Shown: piece after piece, positions 15,105 through 23,319 of the stretch
Numbering within the stretch: position 1 is the stretch's first letter
How the letters are laid out: each line of letters begins with the position of its first letter
Assembly: GCA_029941985.1 (NCBI GenBank)
Contig: JAPYTV010000005.1
Coordinates: 1 to 30,435 of the forward strand
Length of the DNA stretch: 30,435 nt
Direction: 5' to 3'
From: Candidatus Pelagibacter sp.
GTDB lineage: Bacteria; Pseudomonadota; Alphaproteobacteria; Pelagibacterales; Pelagibacteraceae
Made by a program: the position numbers and the translations under genes
The notes under the pieces: model-generated
Told to the model about the DNA's origin: nothing
What the model saw: only the letters and a program-made list of their open reading frames with translations
Database searches by the model: none

Positions 15105-16493
15105 TTAAGTCTTTTTATATTTCATTATCATTTTTTTAATATTATCAAAAGATGTTCCGCCATATGATTTTTTCGAATTTACTGAGTTTTTTAAGTCAAA
15201 CACCTTTAGTACGTCGTTTGTTAGTTTTGGCTCTATTTTATTCAACTCATCAATGCTCAATTCACTTAATTTCTTCTTCTTTTTCTCAGCATAATTGACA
15301 ACAGAAGTTGTTACCTCGTAAGCTTTTCTAAAAGACATAGCATGATTTTTAACAAGATAATCAGCTAGGTCTGTTGCAGTAATATACCCTGAGTTTGCAA
15401 GAGCTAACATTTTTTGTTTATTAGGAGTAAAATTTTTCAATACCTCATTAAGAATTGAAATACAATTGTTGAGAGTTTCATTCGATTTGAAAACTATTTC
15501 TTTATCATCCTGAAGGTCTTTAAAATAAGATATTGGAAGACCTTTTAATATAGTCAACATTGAAAATAAATTTCCATATGTTGAACCTACTTTTCCTCTT
15601 ATAAATTCTAATAAATCTGGATTTTTTTTCTGGGGCATTATTGATGACCCGGTAACAACTTTATCAGAAAGGGTTATAAGATTAAAACCATCTGAATTCC
15701 AAATTATAAGCTCTTCAGCTATTCTTGAAATATGCATAGAACAAACAGATACACTATATAAAAAATCTAAAACAAAATCTCTATCAGCAACGGTATCTAT
15801 TGAATTATTTGTAGGTTTTTTAAAGCCTAATTTTTTTGTTGTAAAGTTTCTATCAATATTAAATGATGTACCAGTTAATGCTGCAACACCAAGAGGGTTT
15901 TCAGATAGGCTTTCTGTGTTGTTAGAAAACCTTTGTTTGTCTCTATTAAACATTTCAACATAAGCCATTAAATAATGAGCAAAAGAAACAGCTTGTGCAT
16001 TTTTTAAATGTGTAAAACCTGGCATAATTGTTTCAATGTTTTTTTCTGAAACATTAAGAATTGTTTTTGTAATATTATCTAAGTTTTTATTAATCTCTTT
16101 AGTGGCTGATCTAATCCACATTTTAAAGTCTGTAATAACTTGATCATTTCTAGACCTAGCAGTGTGTACATAACCTGCCTCTTCTCCAATTATTTGAAAT
16201 AATCTTTTCTCTATATTCATATGTATATCTTCATATTTTTTATTGTATTCAAACTTATTTTTTAAAATTTCTTTTTCGATTTTATTTAAACCATAAATGA
16301 TTTTGTTTTTTATTTTAAATGATATAATTTTTTGTCTAAATAACATTTCAACATGAACAATTGACCCTTCAATATCTTCTTTATAAAGTTTTTTGTCTAC
16401 ATCTATTGAATTGCCAACTTTTTTAAACAATGTAGAAGCATTTTTTTTAATTCTAGTACTCCATATTGCTTGGTTGTTTTTATTTTTTGTCAT
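15105..16493 (-). CDS. argH: argininosuccinate lyase
   Basis: ArgH splits argininosuccinate to arginine and fumarate, the last step of arginine synthesis. Visible are HTARSRNDQVITDFKMW, the TGTSFNIDR region, and the superfamily signature GSSIMPQKKNPD with the flexible catalytic loop serine. The length of 462 residues is standard. It heads the argH-lptM-lysA-plsC run and is divergent from the TlpA-like gene with 24 bp between start codons, a typical alphaproteobacterial arrangement. Confidence 0.96.
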   Translation of the reverse strand: MTKNKNNQAIWSTRIKKNASTLFKKVGNSIDVDKKLYKEDIEGSIVHVEMLFRQKIISFKIKNKIIYGLNKIEKEILKNKFEYNKKYEDIHMNIEKRLFQIIGEEAGYVHTARSRNDQVITDFKMWIRSATKEINKNLDNITKTILNVSEKNIETIMPGFTHLKNAQAVSFAHYLMAYVEMFNRDKQRFSNNTESLSENPLGVAALTGTSFNIDRNFTTKKLGFKKPTNNSIDTVADRDFVLDFLYSVSVCSMHISRIAEELIIWNSDGFNLITLSDKVVTGSSIMPQKKNPDLLEFIRGKVGSTYGNLFSMLTILKGLPISYFKDLQDDKEIVFKSNETLNNCISILNEVLKNFTPNKQKMLALANSGYITATDLADYLVKNHAMSFRKAYEVTTSVVNYAEKKKKKLSELSIDELNKIEPKLTNDVLKVFDLKNSVNSKKSYGGTSFDNIKKMIMKYKKT

Positions 16494-16517
16494 GATATTT
16501 AATTATACTCATTTAGT

Positions 16518-17033
16518 ATGAAATTTTTAATAATATTTATTTATTTAATAACTAGTAGTTTTAGTTGTGCAACTGAAAAGCTTGATATTAAAAATATAAT
16601 TATAAACAAAAATCTAAAAATTTATAAAGAAGTAATTTTTAAAGATATAATGAAAAAAGACATTGATATAGCTAATTATAAAGGAAAATTGCTTGTATTA
16701 AATTTTTGGGCAACTTGGTGTGCGCCTTGCCGAGAAGAGATGCCCTCATTAGATAAGTTACAATCAGATAGTAGACTTGATAATCTAAAGGTTTTTCCAA
16801 TAAATATTGGACAAGAAGATCTGACTAAATCAAAAATTTTTTTTGAAGAATTAAATATTAAGAATCTAGATATTTATTTTGATCCAGAGGTTAGTTTGAC
16901 TAAAAAATTTTCCTTAAGAGGAGTTCCAACAACAATTTTGTTTAATAAAGAGGGTAAAGAATTTGCTCGTATTTTAGGTTCTATTGATTTTTATGACGAA
17001 AAATTTATTAATTGGTTAAGTTTATATAATTAA
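16518..17033 (+). CDS. TlpA/ResA-like thiol-disulfide reductase, exported
   Basis: A 171-residue protein with an N-terminal hydrophobic signal segment (MKFLIIFIYLITSSFSC) and a thioredoxin fold. The redox motif WCAPC has C68 and C71 in LNFWATWCAPCREEMP, and RGVPTT carries the cis-proline. Such proteins reduce disulfides in the periplasm, often for cytochrome c or copper-site maturation. Cys17 could be a lipidation site, but the preceding residues (FSC after SS) are a poor lipobox. The position divergent from argH matches the tlpA locus of other alphaproteobacteria. Confidence 0.85.
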   Translation: MKFLIIFIYLITSSFSCATEKLDIKNIIINKNLKIYKEVIFKDIMKKDIDIANYKGKLLVLNFWATWCAPCREEMPSLDKLQSDSRLDNLKVFPINIGQEDLTKSKIFFEELNIKNLDIYFDPEVSLTKKFSLRGVPTTILFNKEGKEFARILGSIDFYDEKFINWLSLYN

Positions 17034-17068
17034 TCTTTAAAAAATAAAAAAACATAAATAAATTAATA

Positions 17069-17725
17069 ATGACATTTAGCCTCACAACAACAGTTATAAA
17101 ACCAGAAAAAGATATTCCAATTAAAAATGTAATCATTTTACTTCATGGTTATGGTGGTGATGGAAAAGATATCAGCATGGTGACTTTAAATTGGAAAAGA
17201 TTTTTACCTAATACTATTTTTTTATGTCCAAATGGTCATGAGGCTTGTCCGGTAAACCCTAAAGGATTCCAGTGGTTTGATTTAACTAAAGATGATCCTC
17301 AATATATTTTAGAACAATCAAAAAAAGCAGAAGAAAAACTTCTTAAATTTATAAATGAAGTAAAAATTAAATATAATTTTAAAAATTCACAAATTTGTTT
17401 ATCGGGGTTCAGCCAAGGTAGCATGATGTCAATAAATTTAGGTTTAACGAGTGATGAAAATTATAATTGTATAGTTGGTTTTTCAGGAAAGATAATAAAT
17501 CAGGAAGATCTTATAAAAAGAAAAATCTCATCCACAAAAATGCTTTTATTACATGGAGATTTAGACATTGTTGTTCAACCTACATTTTTATTAGAGGCCA
17601 AAGATTTTTTAATTAGAAATAATATTGAGGTAGAAACTAGTATGATAAAAAATTGTGCACATCATATTTCAGTTGAAGCATCAAGTATAGCGTTAAATTA
17701 TATAAAAAATAATTTTAAAGTTTAA
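17069..17725 (+). CDS. phospholipase/carboxylesterase family alpha/beta hydrolase
   Basis: A 218-residue cytoplasmic serine hydrolase of the acyl-protein thioesterase/carboxylesterase family. The oxyanion region LLHGYGGDGKD, the nucleophile S115 in LSGFSQG, the probable Asp D166 in HGDLDIVV and His198 in CAHHIS form the catalytic triad. WFDL after GFQ is also typical. Substrates are probably short-chain esters or lysophospholipids; the sequence does not decide. It lies between the TlpA-like and HNH genes on the same strand. Confidence 0.87.
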   Translation: MTFSLTTTVIKPEKDIPIKNVIILLHGYGGDGKDISMVTLNWKRFLPNTIFLCPNGHEACPVNPKGFQWFDLTKDDPQYILEQSKKAEEKLLKFINEVKIKYNFKNSQICLSGFSQGSMMSINLGLTSDENYNCIVGFSGKIINQEDLIKRKISSTKMLLLHGDLDIVVQPTFLLEAKDFLIRNNIEVETSMIKNCAHHISVEASSIALNYIKNNFKV

Positions 17726-17782
17726 GAAAAAAGTATTTTCTATTCATTGATAAAATAATTTAATTCAGTTAAAGTTATTTTA

Positions 17783-18352
17783 ATGTTAAACTTTGGTGAA
17801 CAGAATCTATCTTTAGAAAAATGTCCAGCACTAGTTCTGAATGCTGATTATAGACCTTTAAGTTATTATCCTTTATCTTTATGGGGTTGGCAAGATTCTA
17901 TAAAGTCTGTTTTTTTAGATAGAGTAACAATAGTAAATAACTATGATAGACTAGTTAGAAGTCCATCATTTAATATGAAGCTCCCAAGTGTTGTTGCATT
18001 AAAAAGTTTTATTAGTCCTCAGTCAAATCCAAATTTTACTAGATTTAATGTATTTTTAAGAGATAGATTTTCATGCCAATATTGTGGGAGCGGTGAAGAA
18101 TTAACATTTGACCATTTGTTACCAAGATCAAAAGGTGGACAAACTAACTGGGATAATGTTGTGACAGCTTGTTCAAACTGCAATGTTCAAAAAGGAGGTA
18201 GACTTCTTAAATATTCTGGAATGAAACTTAATCATGAACCATACCAACCATCGACTGAAGACTTACATAAGAATGGTAAAAACTTTCCACCAAACTTTCT
18301 TCATAAAAGTTGGATGGATTATCTGTATTGGGATGTAGAGTTAGAAGCCTAG
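17783..18352 (+). CDS. HNH endonuclease domain protein
   Basis: A 189-residue protein with an N-terminal region found in a chromosomal alphaproteobacterial HNH family (CPALVLNADYRPLSYYPLSLW) and a C-terminal HNH nuclease module. The module has the zinc cysteines C98 and C101 (CQYCG) and C130 and C133 (CSNCN), with the catalytic DH pair at 110-111 in LTFDHLLPRSKGG. There is no partner methylase or mobile-element gene, so a housekeeping DNA repair or RNA role is more likely than restriction. Biological role is unknown. The convergent coq7 begins at the next base after its stop. Confidence 0.85.
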   Translation: MLNFGEQNLSLEKCPALVLNADYRPLSYYPLSLWGWQDSIKSVFLDRVTIVNNYDRLVRSPSFNMKLPSVVALKSFISPQSNPNFTRFNVFLRDRFSCQYCGSGEELTFDHLLPRSKGGQTNWDNVVTACSNCNVQKGGRLLKYSGMKLNHEPYQPSTEDLHKNGKNFPPNFLHKSWMDYLYWDVELEA

Positions 18353-18886
18353 TTATATTTTTTCAGATATACTTATTGCAATTTTTGACCCTGTTTTAAT
18401 AATTTTATCTAAAATTGAATAAACACCTTTTTTTGTAGCCCCTTCATCATAAGCTATATTTTTATGATGAAGTTCATCTTCTCTAAATTTAATAATTTTT
18501 TCTTTTAATTTATTTTCATCAGACTCTAGTTGATTAATTTGACTTGTATAATGTTCATCAATAACTTCTTCAACAGATGCAGTGCACAGCATTGCAGCTT
18601 TTTTCCCTAATATAGTTGAGCCGAACCCAAGACCTACACCAAGCAAATCCCATAAGGGTAAAAATTTTGTAGGCTTAATATTTCTTTTTTTAATTTCATT
18701 TTCAAAATAATTACAGTGTACTTTTTCATGTTCTTTCATGTTTTTTATTGTTTTTTTTAGTTCATCATTTTTAATAATAGTATTTAAAGCAAGCAATTGG
18801 CCTTCATATATTTTTATGGCACCACGTTCACCAGCGTGGTCAACTCTTATGAACTCTTCAACTTTAGTTTTATTTGTTTTTTTCAT
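18353..18886 (-). CDS. coq7: 3-demethoxyubiquinol 3-hydroxylase, Coq7 type
   Basis: Coq7 is a diiron monooxygenase that adds the C6 hydroxyl in aerobic ubiquinone synthesis, replacing flavoenzyme UbiF. The 177-residue protein has the ligands in family order: E20 in RVDHAGERGA, E54 and H57 in HEKVH, E107 in SVEEVIDEHY, and E138 and H141 in EDELHH. The mid-sequence hydrophobic patch LWDLLGVGLGFGSTILGKKAA is the membrane-association site. It overlaps dsbB by 17 bp, and this strand runs yqaA-dsbB-coq7. Confidence 0.94.
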   Translation of the reverse strand: MKKTNKTKVEEFIRVDHAGERGAIKIYEGQLLALNTIIKNDELKKTIKNMKEHEKVHCNYFENEIKKRNIKPTKFLPLWDLLGVGLGFGSTILGKKAAMLCTASVEEVIDEHYTSQINQLESDENKLKEKIIKFREDELHHKNIAYDEGATKKGVYSILDKIIKTGSKIAISISEKI

Positions 18887-19355
18887 AATTTAAAAAAATT
18901 TTAGTTATTATAATGCTTAATATTAAAGAAATAATGCTATTTATTGTAGCAAGTGATAGTCCAAAAATTTTAAAGGTAACATCTTTGCAACTTATAGTTT
19001 TTTCTTTTAACTCCTTTAAAAGGTCTTCTGTTGTTAAACTACCGCTTTTATTTTTTAAATCACAAACTAATGACTCGTTGATAAAACCTTGCTCAATACC
19101 AAAATGGTAAATAGATATAAACATTGCTGAAACAAATACTAAAGCAAGAATTATAAGGCAAATTTTTTCAAATTTTTTAAAAATTAAAGTTAATGTAATA
19201 ATTATTATTGTTAAAATATACGGAACTCTTTCAATCAAACAAAGATTGCATGGTTGATGATCTAAAACATACTGTATAAAATAAGCCGTAAGAAGCGCAA
19301 AAATACTAAATAATAATATTAAATTAAGTATTGTTTTATTTTTAACTTTAGTCAT
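18870..19355 (-). CDS. dsbB: disulfide bond formation protein DsbB
   Basis: DsbB reoxidises periplasmic DsbA and passes electrons to ubiquinone in the inner membrane. The 161-residue protein shows four transmembrane segments and the first-loop motif CNLC (C36, C39) followed by ER. A second periplasmic loop has C98 (LVCDLK) and C123 (ISCKD), the usual two-cysteine pair. It is transcribed with coq7, so a quinone-reducing enzyme and a quinone-making enzyme share a message. It starts 1 bp after the yqaA-like gene. Confidence 0.93.
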   Translation of the reverse strand: MTKVKNKTILNLILLFSIFALLTAYFIQYVLDHQPCNLCLIERVPYILTIIIITLTLIFKKFEKICLIILALVFVSAMFISIYHFGIEQGFINESLVCDLKNKSGSLTTEDLLKELKEKTISCKDVTFKIFGLSLATINSIISLILSIIITKIFLNYEKNK

Positions 19356-19356
19356 T

Positions 19357-19953
19357 TTATTTAGTAATAAAATATATAGAAGCTAAAATAGCCACAATTA
19401 AAATACCTACAATTGAAAACCATTTTGCACCTTCTTTTACCATAAGTTTATTAATAATGTTTCCAAATTTAAATGATAAATAAGCAACGATAAAAAATCT
19501 TAATCCTCTAGCTAAAAGACAAATAAGAAAGAAAATTAATAAATTAAGACCGATTATGCCACTAGTCATAGTAAAAACCTTGAATGGTAATGGAGTAAAA
19601 CCAGCAAGGAATAGCGTTGCTAGCCAAATATATAGACCAGTACCTTCTGATAAACTTGTTTTTAAATTTATAACTTGGTTTTCATATCCATAAAATTCCA
19701 ATACTTTCATAGCGATTTCTAAAAAATATGTACCTATAAAATACCCTAGCAATCCTCCTAATGCAGAGAAAATAGTAGCAACCAAGAATATTTTTATATA
19801 GTCAGTTTTTTTTGCAATTACCATTGGTACAATCATAATGTCAGGTGGAATTGGAAAAAAAGAGCTTTCTGCAAAAGATATAATGGCTAAAAAAAACTTT
19901 GAACTCTTATGTGAAGCAAGACTTAAAGATTTTTGATATAACCCCTTAAACAT
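19357..19953 (-). CDS. yqaA: DedA/VTT-domain membrane protein, YqaA type
   Basis: A 198-residue inner-membrane protein with about five hydrophobic spans. FAESSFFPIPPDIMIVPMVIA and FLAGFTPLPFKVFTMTSGI are the paired hairpins with E/P motifs of the DedA superfamily, and SSFFPIPPD is typical of the YqaA branch. DedA proteins have been linked to lipid scrambling or transport across membranes; the role of YqaA is not settled. It leads the yqaA-dsbB-coq7 run. Confidence 0.87.
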   Translation of the reverse strand: MFKGLYQKSLSLASHKSSKFFLAIISFAESSFFPIPPDIMIVPMVIAKKTDYIKIFLVATIFSALGGLLGYFIGTYFLEIAMKVLEFYGYENQVINLKTSLSEGTGLYIWLATLFLAGFTPLPFKVFTMTSGIIGLNLLIFFLICLLARGLRFFIVAYLSFKFGNIINKLMVKEGAKWFSIVGILIVAILASIYFITK

Positions 19954-20020
19954 TTTTTGGTTTTAATACAATTTAAGTTCTTATACTATTTAATTTTATA
20001 ATTATATTAATGAAAATTAA

Positions 20021-20105
20021 GGGCGAATGGCGGAACTGGTAGACGCGCACGACTCAAAATCGTGTTTTGTAAGAAGTGAGAGTTCGATTCTCTCTTCGCC
20101 CACCA
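20021..20105 (+). tRNA. tRNA-Leu (CAA)
   Basis: An 85-base cloverleaf including encoded CCA. Acceptor GGGCGAA pairs with TTCGCCC, the anticodon stem CACGA/TCGTG encloses loop CTCAAAA with anticodon CAA, the variable arm is long as in class II tRNAs, and the T stem-loop GAGAGTTCGATTCTCTC is intact. The CCA is followed after 7 bases by the acyl-CoA synthetase ATG, so the 3' trailer overlaps that gene's ribosome-loading region. Confidence 0.97.
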
Positions 20106-20112
20106 ATGTTTT

Positions 20113-21816
20113 ATGGAAATAAATAAGATAAATAATTTATTAGAACTATTTTATTATCAGTACCAAAAGCAAAATAAAGATGATATTTTTTTAGTATCTT
20201 TAAAAGAACCAAAGCAAAAATATTCTTGGGAAGATGTTTATTTGAATATTATTAAATTATCTAAAGAAATTTCAAAATATATAAACAAAGGTGACAGATG
20301 CTTGATAATCTCTGAAAATAGACCTGAATGGATGATAGCAGATCTTTCAATTATGTTATCAGGAGGTGTAACTGTTCCAGCTTATACAACGTATGTTGAG
20401 AGAGATTATGAATATATAATTGATAATTGTGAACCATCTGTAGTTTTTGTTTCTGACAATATTCAATACGAAAAAATTAAAACTATAATTTCTAAAAAAA
20501 AATTTATTAAAAAAGTTATTATTTTTGACTCTACGGATAATCTTAATACTGATTTTAATTTAGATATAAATGACATATTTAAAAATCAAAATTATGAAGT
20601 TAAAAATTTTTTTGACCTAACAATTAATAGAAAAGATATGGCATGTATAATTTATACTTCAGGCACACAAGGAAATCCAAAAGGAGTTATGTTAAGCCAT
20701 GGTGGTATACTTAATAATTGTGAAGGATCTTGTGAATTATTGAAGACAATAGTTTCAAGTAATCCTAAATTTTTAACATGGTTACCGCTATCTCATTCTT
20801 ATGAGCACACTATTCAATTTGTGCAAATAGCTGTTGCAGCAAAAGTATTTTATGCAGAGAGTATTGAAAAATTAATAAAAAATATGACTGAATGTAGTCC
20901 AGAAATAATGACAGCTGTTCCAAGATTTTATCAAAATTTATATCAAAAAATTAATTCAACTTTTATTAAGGCAACAGGATTAAAAAAAATCTTAGTTAAT
21001 AATACAGTTAATATTGGAAAAAAAATATTATTTAAAAATAAACTTTCTATGACTGAAATTTTTTTTAATTTTATTTGTGAAAAGTTAGTAAGAAAAAAAA
21101 TTAAAAAACAATTTGGTGGAAATCTAAGAGCATTTGTTTCTGGAGGAGGAGCTTTAGATAAAGAAGTAGGTTCATTTTTAAATGCAATTGGATTACCCAC
21201 TTTACAGGGATACGGGTTAACCGAAACATCACCAGTTGTTAGTTGTAATCCCATTAACGATATAAGGATAGAAACAGTAGGACCTCCCTTTAGAGGAAAT
21301 TTAGTTAAAATTGCCGATGATGGTGAAATAATTATTAAGGGTGAAAATGTCATGTTGGGTTATTGGAAAAATGAAGAAGAAACTAATAAAGTTTTAAAAA
21401 ATGGTTGGCTATATACAGGTGATATCGGAGAATTTGATAATGACTTTTTAAAAATAACAGATAGGAAAAAAGATATTATTATTACCCCAGGTGGTGATAA
21501 CATTTCACCAATTAAAATTGAAAATCATTTAAATAAATTAAATTTTATTGAACAAACACTAGTGTATGGAGATAATAAACCTTACTTAGTTTCATTAATT
21601 GTTTTAACAACAGGTCAAAAAAATTTAAAAAATAATGAAATTCAAGTTGAAATTGATAAAATAAATAAAAATTTATCTAAAATAGAAAAAATAAAAAAAT
21701 TTTTTGTGATAAAAAAACAATTTACAATTGAAAATGGAATGATGACACCAACTTTAAAATTAAAAAGATATAAAATAATAAAAAAATATGAAAAAGAGTT
21801 TGAAAAACTTTATTAA
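20113..21816 (+). CDS. AMP-binding long-chain acyl-CoA synthetase
   Basis: A 567-residue ANL-superfamily ligase that activates fatty acids with ATP and CoA. The P-loop motif IIYTSGTQGNPKGVMLSH, LPLSHSYEH, GYGLTETSPVV, YTGDIGEF and DRKKDIIITPGGDNISP are all visible in order. The Ser/Thr-rich P-loop and the DRKKD hinge indicate a complete adenylate-forming enzyme. Chain length cannot be read from sequence; FadD15-like or eukaryotic-type long-chain ligases are closest by pattern. The ATG follows tRNA-Leu by 7 bp with no Shine-Dalgarno in the gap. Confidence 0.9.
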   Translation: MEINKINNLLELFYYQYQKQNKDDIFLVSLKEPKQKYSWEDVYLNIIKLSKEISKYINKGDRCLIISENRPEWMIADLSIMLSGGVTVPAYTTYVERDYEYIIDNCEPSVVFVSDNIQYEKIKTIISKKKFIKKVIIFDSTDNLNTDFNLDINDIFKNQNYEVKNFFDLTINRKDMACIIYTSGTQGNPKGVMLSHGGILNNCEGSCELLKTIVSSNPKFLTWLPLSHSYEHTIQFVQIAVAAKVFYAESIEKLIKNMTECSPEIMTAVPRFYQNLYQKINSTFIKATGLKKILVNNTVNIGKKILFKNKLSMTEIFFNFICEKLVRKKIKKQFGGNLRAFVSGGGALDKEVGSFLNAIGLPTLQGYGLTETSPVVSCNPINDIRIETVGPPFRGNLVKIADDGEIIIKGENVMLGYWKNEEETNKVLKNGWLYTGDIGEFDNDFLKITDRKKDIIITPGGDNISPIKIENHLNKLNFIEQTLVYGDNKPYLVSLIVLTTGQKNLKNNEIQVEIDKINKNLSKIEKIKKFFVIKKQFTIENGMMTPTLKLKRYKIIKKYEKEFEKLY

Positions 21817-21936
21817 TTTTAATTTTTTTAAATAGATTATTATTCGCATAAACTCTAACTTTTTTAGTTATATAAAATATGAATTAAAAAATAATTTTAT
21901 AAAAAAATAATTACAAATTAGTATTTAATTAAAGAA

Positions 21937-21965
21937 TTGACATCACGTGTATAAAAAAATAAAAA
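21937..21965 (+). promoter_or_regulatory. candidate promoter of the tiny basic peptide gene
   Basis: A perfect -35 TTGACA (21937-21942) is followed after 17 bp by TAAAAA (21960-21965), a 4-of-6 match to a -10. Transcription would start near 21972, just before the palindrome at 21975-21995. The rest of the 201 bp spacer (21817-22017) is AT-rich, with only a weak 5 bp hairpin near the synthetase end. Confidence 0.5.
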
Positions 21966-21974
21966 TAAGGTAAT

Positions 21975-21995
21975 AACGAATCAAATTGATTCGTT
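21975..21995. repeat. 21 bp perfect palindrome in the leader of the tiny basic gene
   Basis: AACGAATCAA and TTGATTCGTT are exact 10 bp inverted repeats around a single central A. In RNA this gives an 8 bp stem with a 5-base loop at the probable 5' end, ten bases before the Shine-Dalgarno. It could be an operator for a dimeric regulator or a 5' stabilising hairpin. Confidence 0.75.
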
Positions 21996-22017
21996 TAACT
22001 TAAACAGGGAGCTAAAG

Positions 22018-22092
22018 ATGGCTAAACGAAGAAAAAAAGCTGCAAAGAAAACTAAGAAAAAAGCTAAGAAAAAAGCTAAAAGAAGAAGATAG
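22018..22092 (+). CDS. 24-residue Lys/Arg-rich peptide
   Basis: A tiny gene encodes MAKRRKKAAKKTKKK followed by AKKKAKRRR, so 19 of 24 residues are Lys or Arg and most of the rest Ala. It has a strong AGGGAG (22006-22011) six bases before the ATG, a candidate consensus -35, a leader palindrome and a robust terminator, all in about 220 bp. That packaging argues that it is expressed. The composition resembles histone H1-type tails and could bind nucleic acid, but no family is recognised. The Lys-rich N-terminal extension of the neighbouring CarD has a similar character. An alternative is that the transcript acts mainly as a small RNA. Confidence 0.7.
   Translation: MAKRRKKAAKKTKKKAKKKAKRRR
22054..22077 (+). 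repeat. tandem 12 bp repeat inside the basic peptide gene
   Basis: AAGAAAAAAGCT occurs twice head to tail (22054-22065 and 22066-22077), each encoding K-K-K-A. Copy number could vary between strains without changing the frame. Confidence 0.85.
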
Positions 22093-22110
22093 TTACAAGT
22101 TTTCTTTATT

Positions 22111-22150
22111 AAAAACGCTTCTCATAACTTTTTGTGTGAGAGGCGTTTTT
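22111..22150. terminator. bidirectional terminator between the basic peptide gene and carD
   Basis: A 14 bp stem with one G-U pair, AAAAACGCTTCTCA (22111-22124) and TGAGAGGCGTTTTT (22137-22150), encloses a 12-base loop. T runs lie 3' of the stem on both strands, so it can end the plus-strand peptide transcript and the minus-strand carD transcript, whose stop is 2 bp away. Confidence 0.9.
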
Positions 22151-22151
22151 T

Positions 22152-22952
22152 TTATTCTGATGTTTGATCTTCAGTGATTGGTTCAGCTTCAACTATTTGA
22201 GTCAGAGGTATTTTTGGATTTGATTCTGCTAGTTTTGCTTGTCCTTCAAGATTTCTTTTTAGTGCTTTGTCTAATTTTTTTTGTGCATTTTCAATAGATG
22301 TTCCCAGGACTATTTGAAATTCTGATAGAATTCTTTCATAAGCTTTTTCAAAAAGCTGTCTTTCACTATAGGATTGATCAACCATTAAATCATCTCCTTT
22401 ATTTAAATCTCTAACAACTTCAGCTAGTTCATAAATTTTTCCTGATGATATCTTAGCTTCATATTCTTGTGCTCTCCTACTCCACATAGATCTTTTAATT
22501 TTTGGTTTACTTTTTAGAATAGAAATACATTTGTTAACTTGGTTGATAGTTGCTAGTGGTCTAAGATGAGATTGCTTATTTATTGGAATCATTCCATTAG
22601 CTTTATCCTTTTCGAATTTAAGAACATATGTTTCAACATCAATTCCACCTATATTAATTTTTTTAAATTCTGTAATTTGACCCACACCATGTTTTGGATA
22701 AACAACAAAATCTTTAACTTTATATTCTTTTTTCTCTGTATTTTGTTTTTTTACTTTTTCAATTTGAGGTTTTAATTCATTACTCTTTGGTATTCTCAAA
22801 CTACCAGTTTTTATTTCTACTTTTACTCTTTGTAAATTTTTTTTTTTATCTGTAGCTGTTTTAGGTAACTTTAAATTTTTTTTAATTTTCTTTTTAACAC
22901 TTTTAGAAATTTTTAATGGTTTTGTTTTTTTTTTGGTTACTTTTTTTTTCAT
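22152..22952 (-). CDS. carD: CarD-family transcriptional regulator with Lys-rich N-terminal extension
   Basis: CarD proteins bind the RNA polymerase beta subunit and stabilise open promoter complexes. The CarD/RID domain starts at YKVKDFVVYPKHGVGQITEF and continues through LKFEKDKANGMIPINKQSHLRPL; the helical DNA-contact domain includes SMWSRRAQEYEAKISSG. Before it lie about 75 residues rich in Lys, with few acidic residues, absent from typical 165-residue CarD. I use the ATG at 22952; the frame stays open to a TTG at 23021 inside fdxA, which would add 23 more basic residues. The order helicase-x-fdxA-carD is typical of alphaproteobacteria. Confidence 0.88.
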   Translation of the reverse strand: MKKKVTKKKTKPLKISKSVKKKIKKNLKLPKTATDKKKNLQRVKVEIKTGSLRIPKSNELKPQIEKVKKQNTEKKEYKVKDFVVYPKHGVGQITEFKKINIGGIDVETYVLKFEKDKANGMIPINKQSHLRPLATINQVNKCISILKSKPKIKRSMWSRRAQEYEAKISSGKIYELAEVVRDLNKGDDLMVDQSYSERQLFEKAYERILSEFQIVLGTSIENAQKKLDKALKRNLEGQAKLAESNPKIPLTQIVEAEPITEDQTSE

Positions 22953-22992
22953 AACTTTAGTAACAGCTTTACTTTTTAAAACAGTAGTTTTT

Positions 22993-23319
22993 TTAAATGT
23001 TTTCTTTAAAATATTTTTCAAACTTATTTTCTATATTTCTGTACTTTTCGTTATCCTTAGGAGGATCTTTTTTTTCGCTTATATTTGGCCAAATTTCAGA
23101 ATACTTTGTATTCACCTCAAGCCACTTTTCACTACCAGATTCTGTATCTGCAACTATAGCATCCACAGGACATTCTGGTTCACAAACGCCACAATCTATA
23201 CACTCATCCGGTTTAATTACAAGCATATTTTTTCCTTCATAGAAACAATCAACAGGACAAACTTCAACGCAGTCCATTAGTTTACACTTAATACATTTAT
23301 CATTTACCAGGTAGGTCAT
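22993..23319 (-). CDS. fdxA: seven-iron ferredoxin FdxA
   Basis: A 108-residue ferredoxin of the Azotobacter FdI type. Cysteines at 9, 17, 21 and 25, and at 40, 43, 46 and 50 (ECIDCGVCEPECP), fit one [3Fe-4S] and one [4Fe-4S] cluster, with an extra C12. The C-terminal tail is charged and ends EKYFKENI. Its electron partner is not clear from the neighbourhood. It overlaps the upstream TerB-like gene by 20 bp and precedes carD. Confidence 0.94.
   Translation of the reverse strand: MTYLVNDKCIKCKLMDCVEVCPVDCFYEGKNMLVIKPDECIDCGVCEPECPVDAIVADTESGSEKWLEVNTKYSEIWPNISEKKDPPKDNEKYRNIENKFEKYFKENI

Noticed and set aside
17783..18352. HNH gene as part of a restriction, homing or mobile system
   Set aside because: No methylase, integrase, inverted repeats or split host gene are present; the N-terminal region matches a chromosomal alphaproteobacterial family.
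22933..23280. Plus-strand open frame of 115 codons opposite fdxA and carD
   Set aside because: It is antisense to two well-recognised genes, Phe-rich because of their Lys codons, and has no ribosome site.
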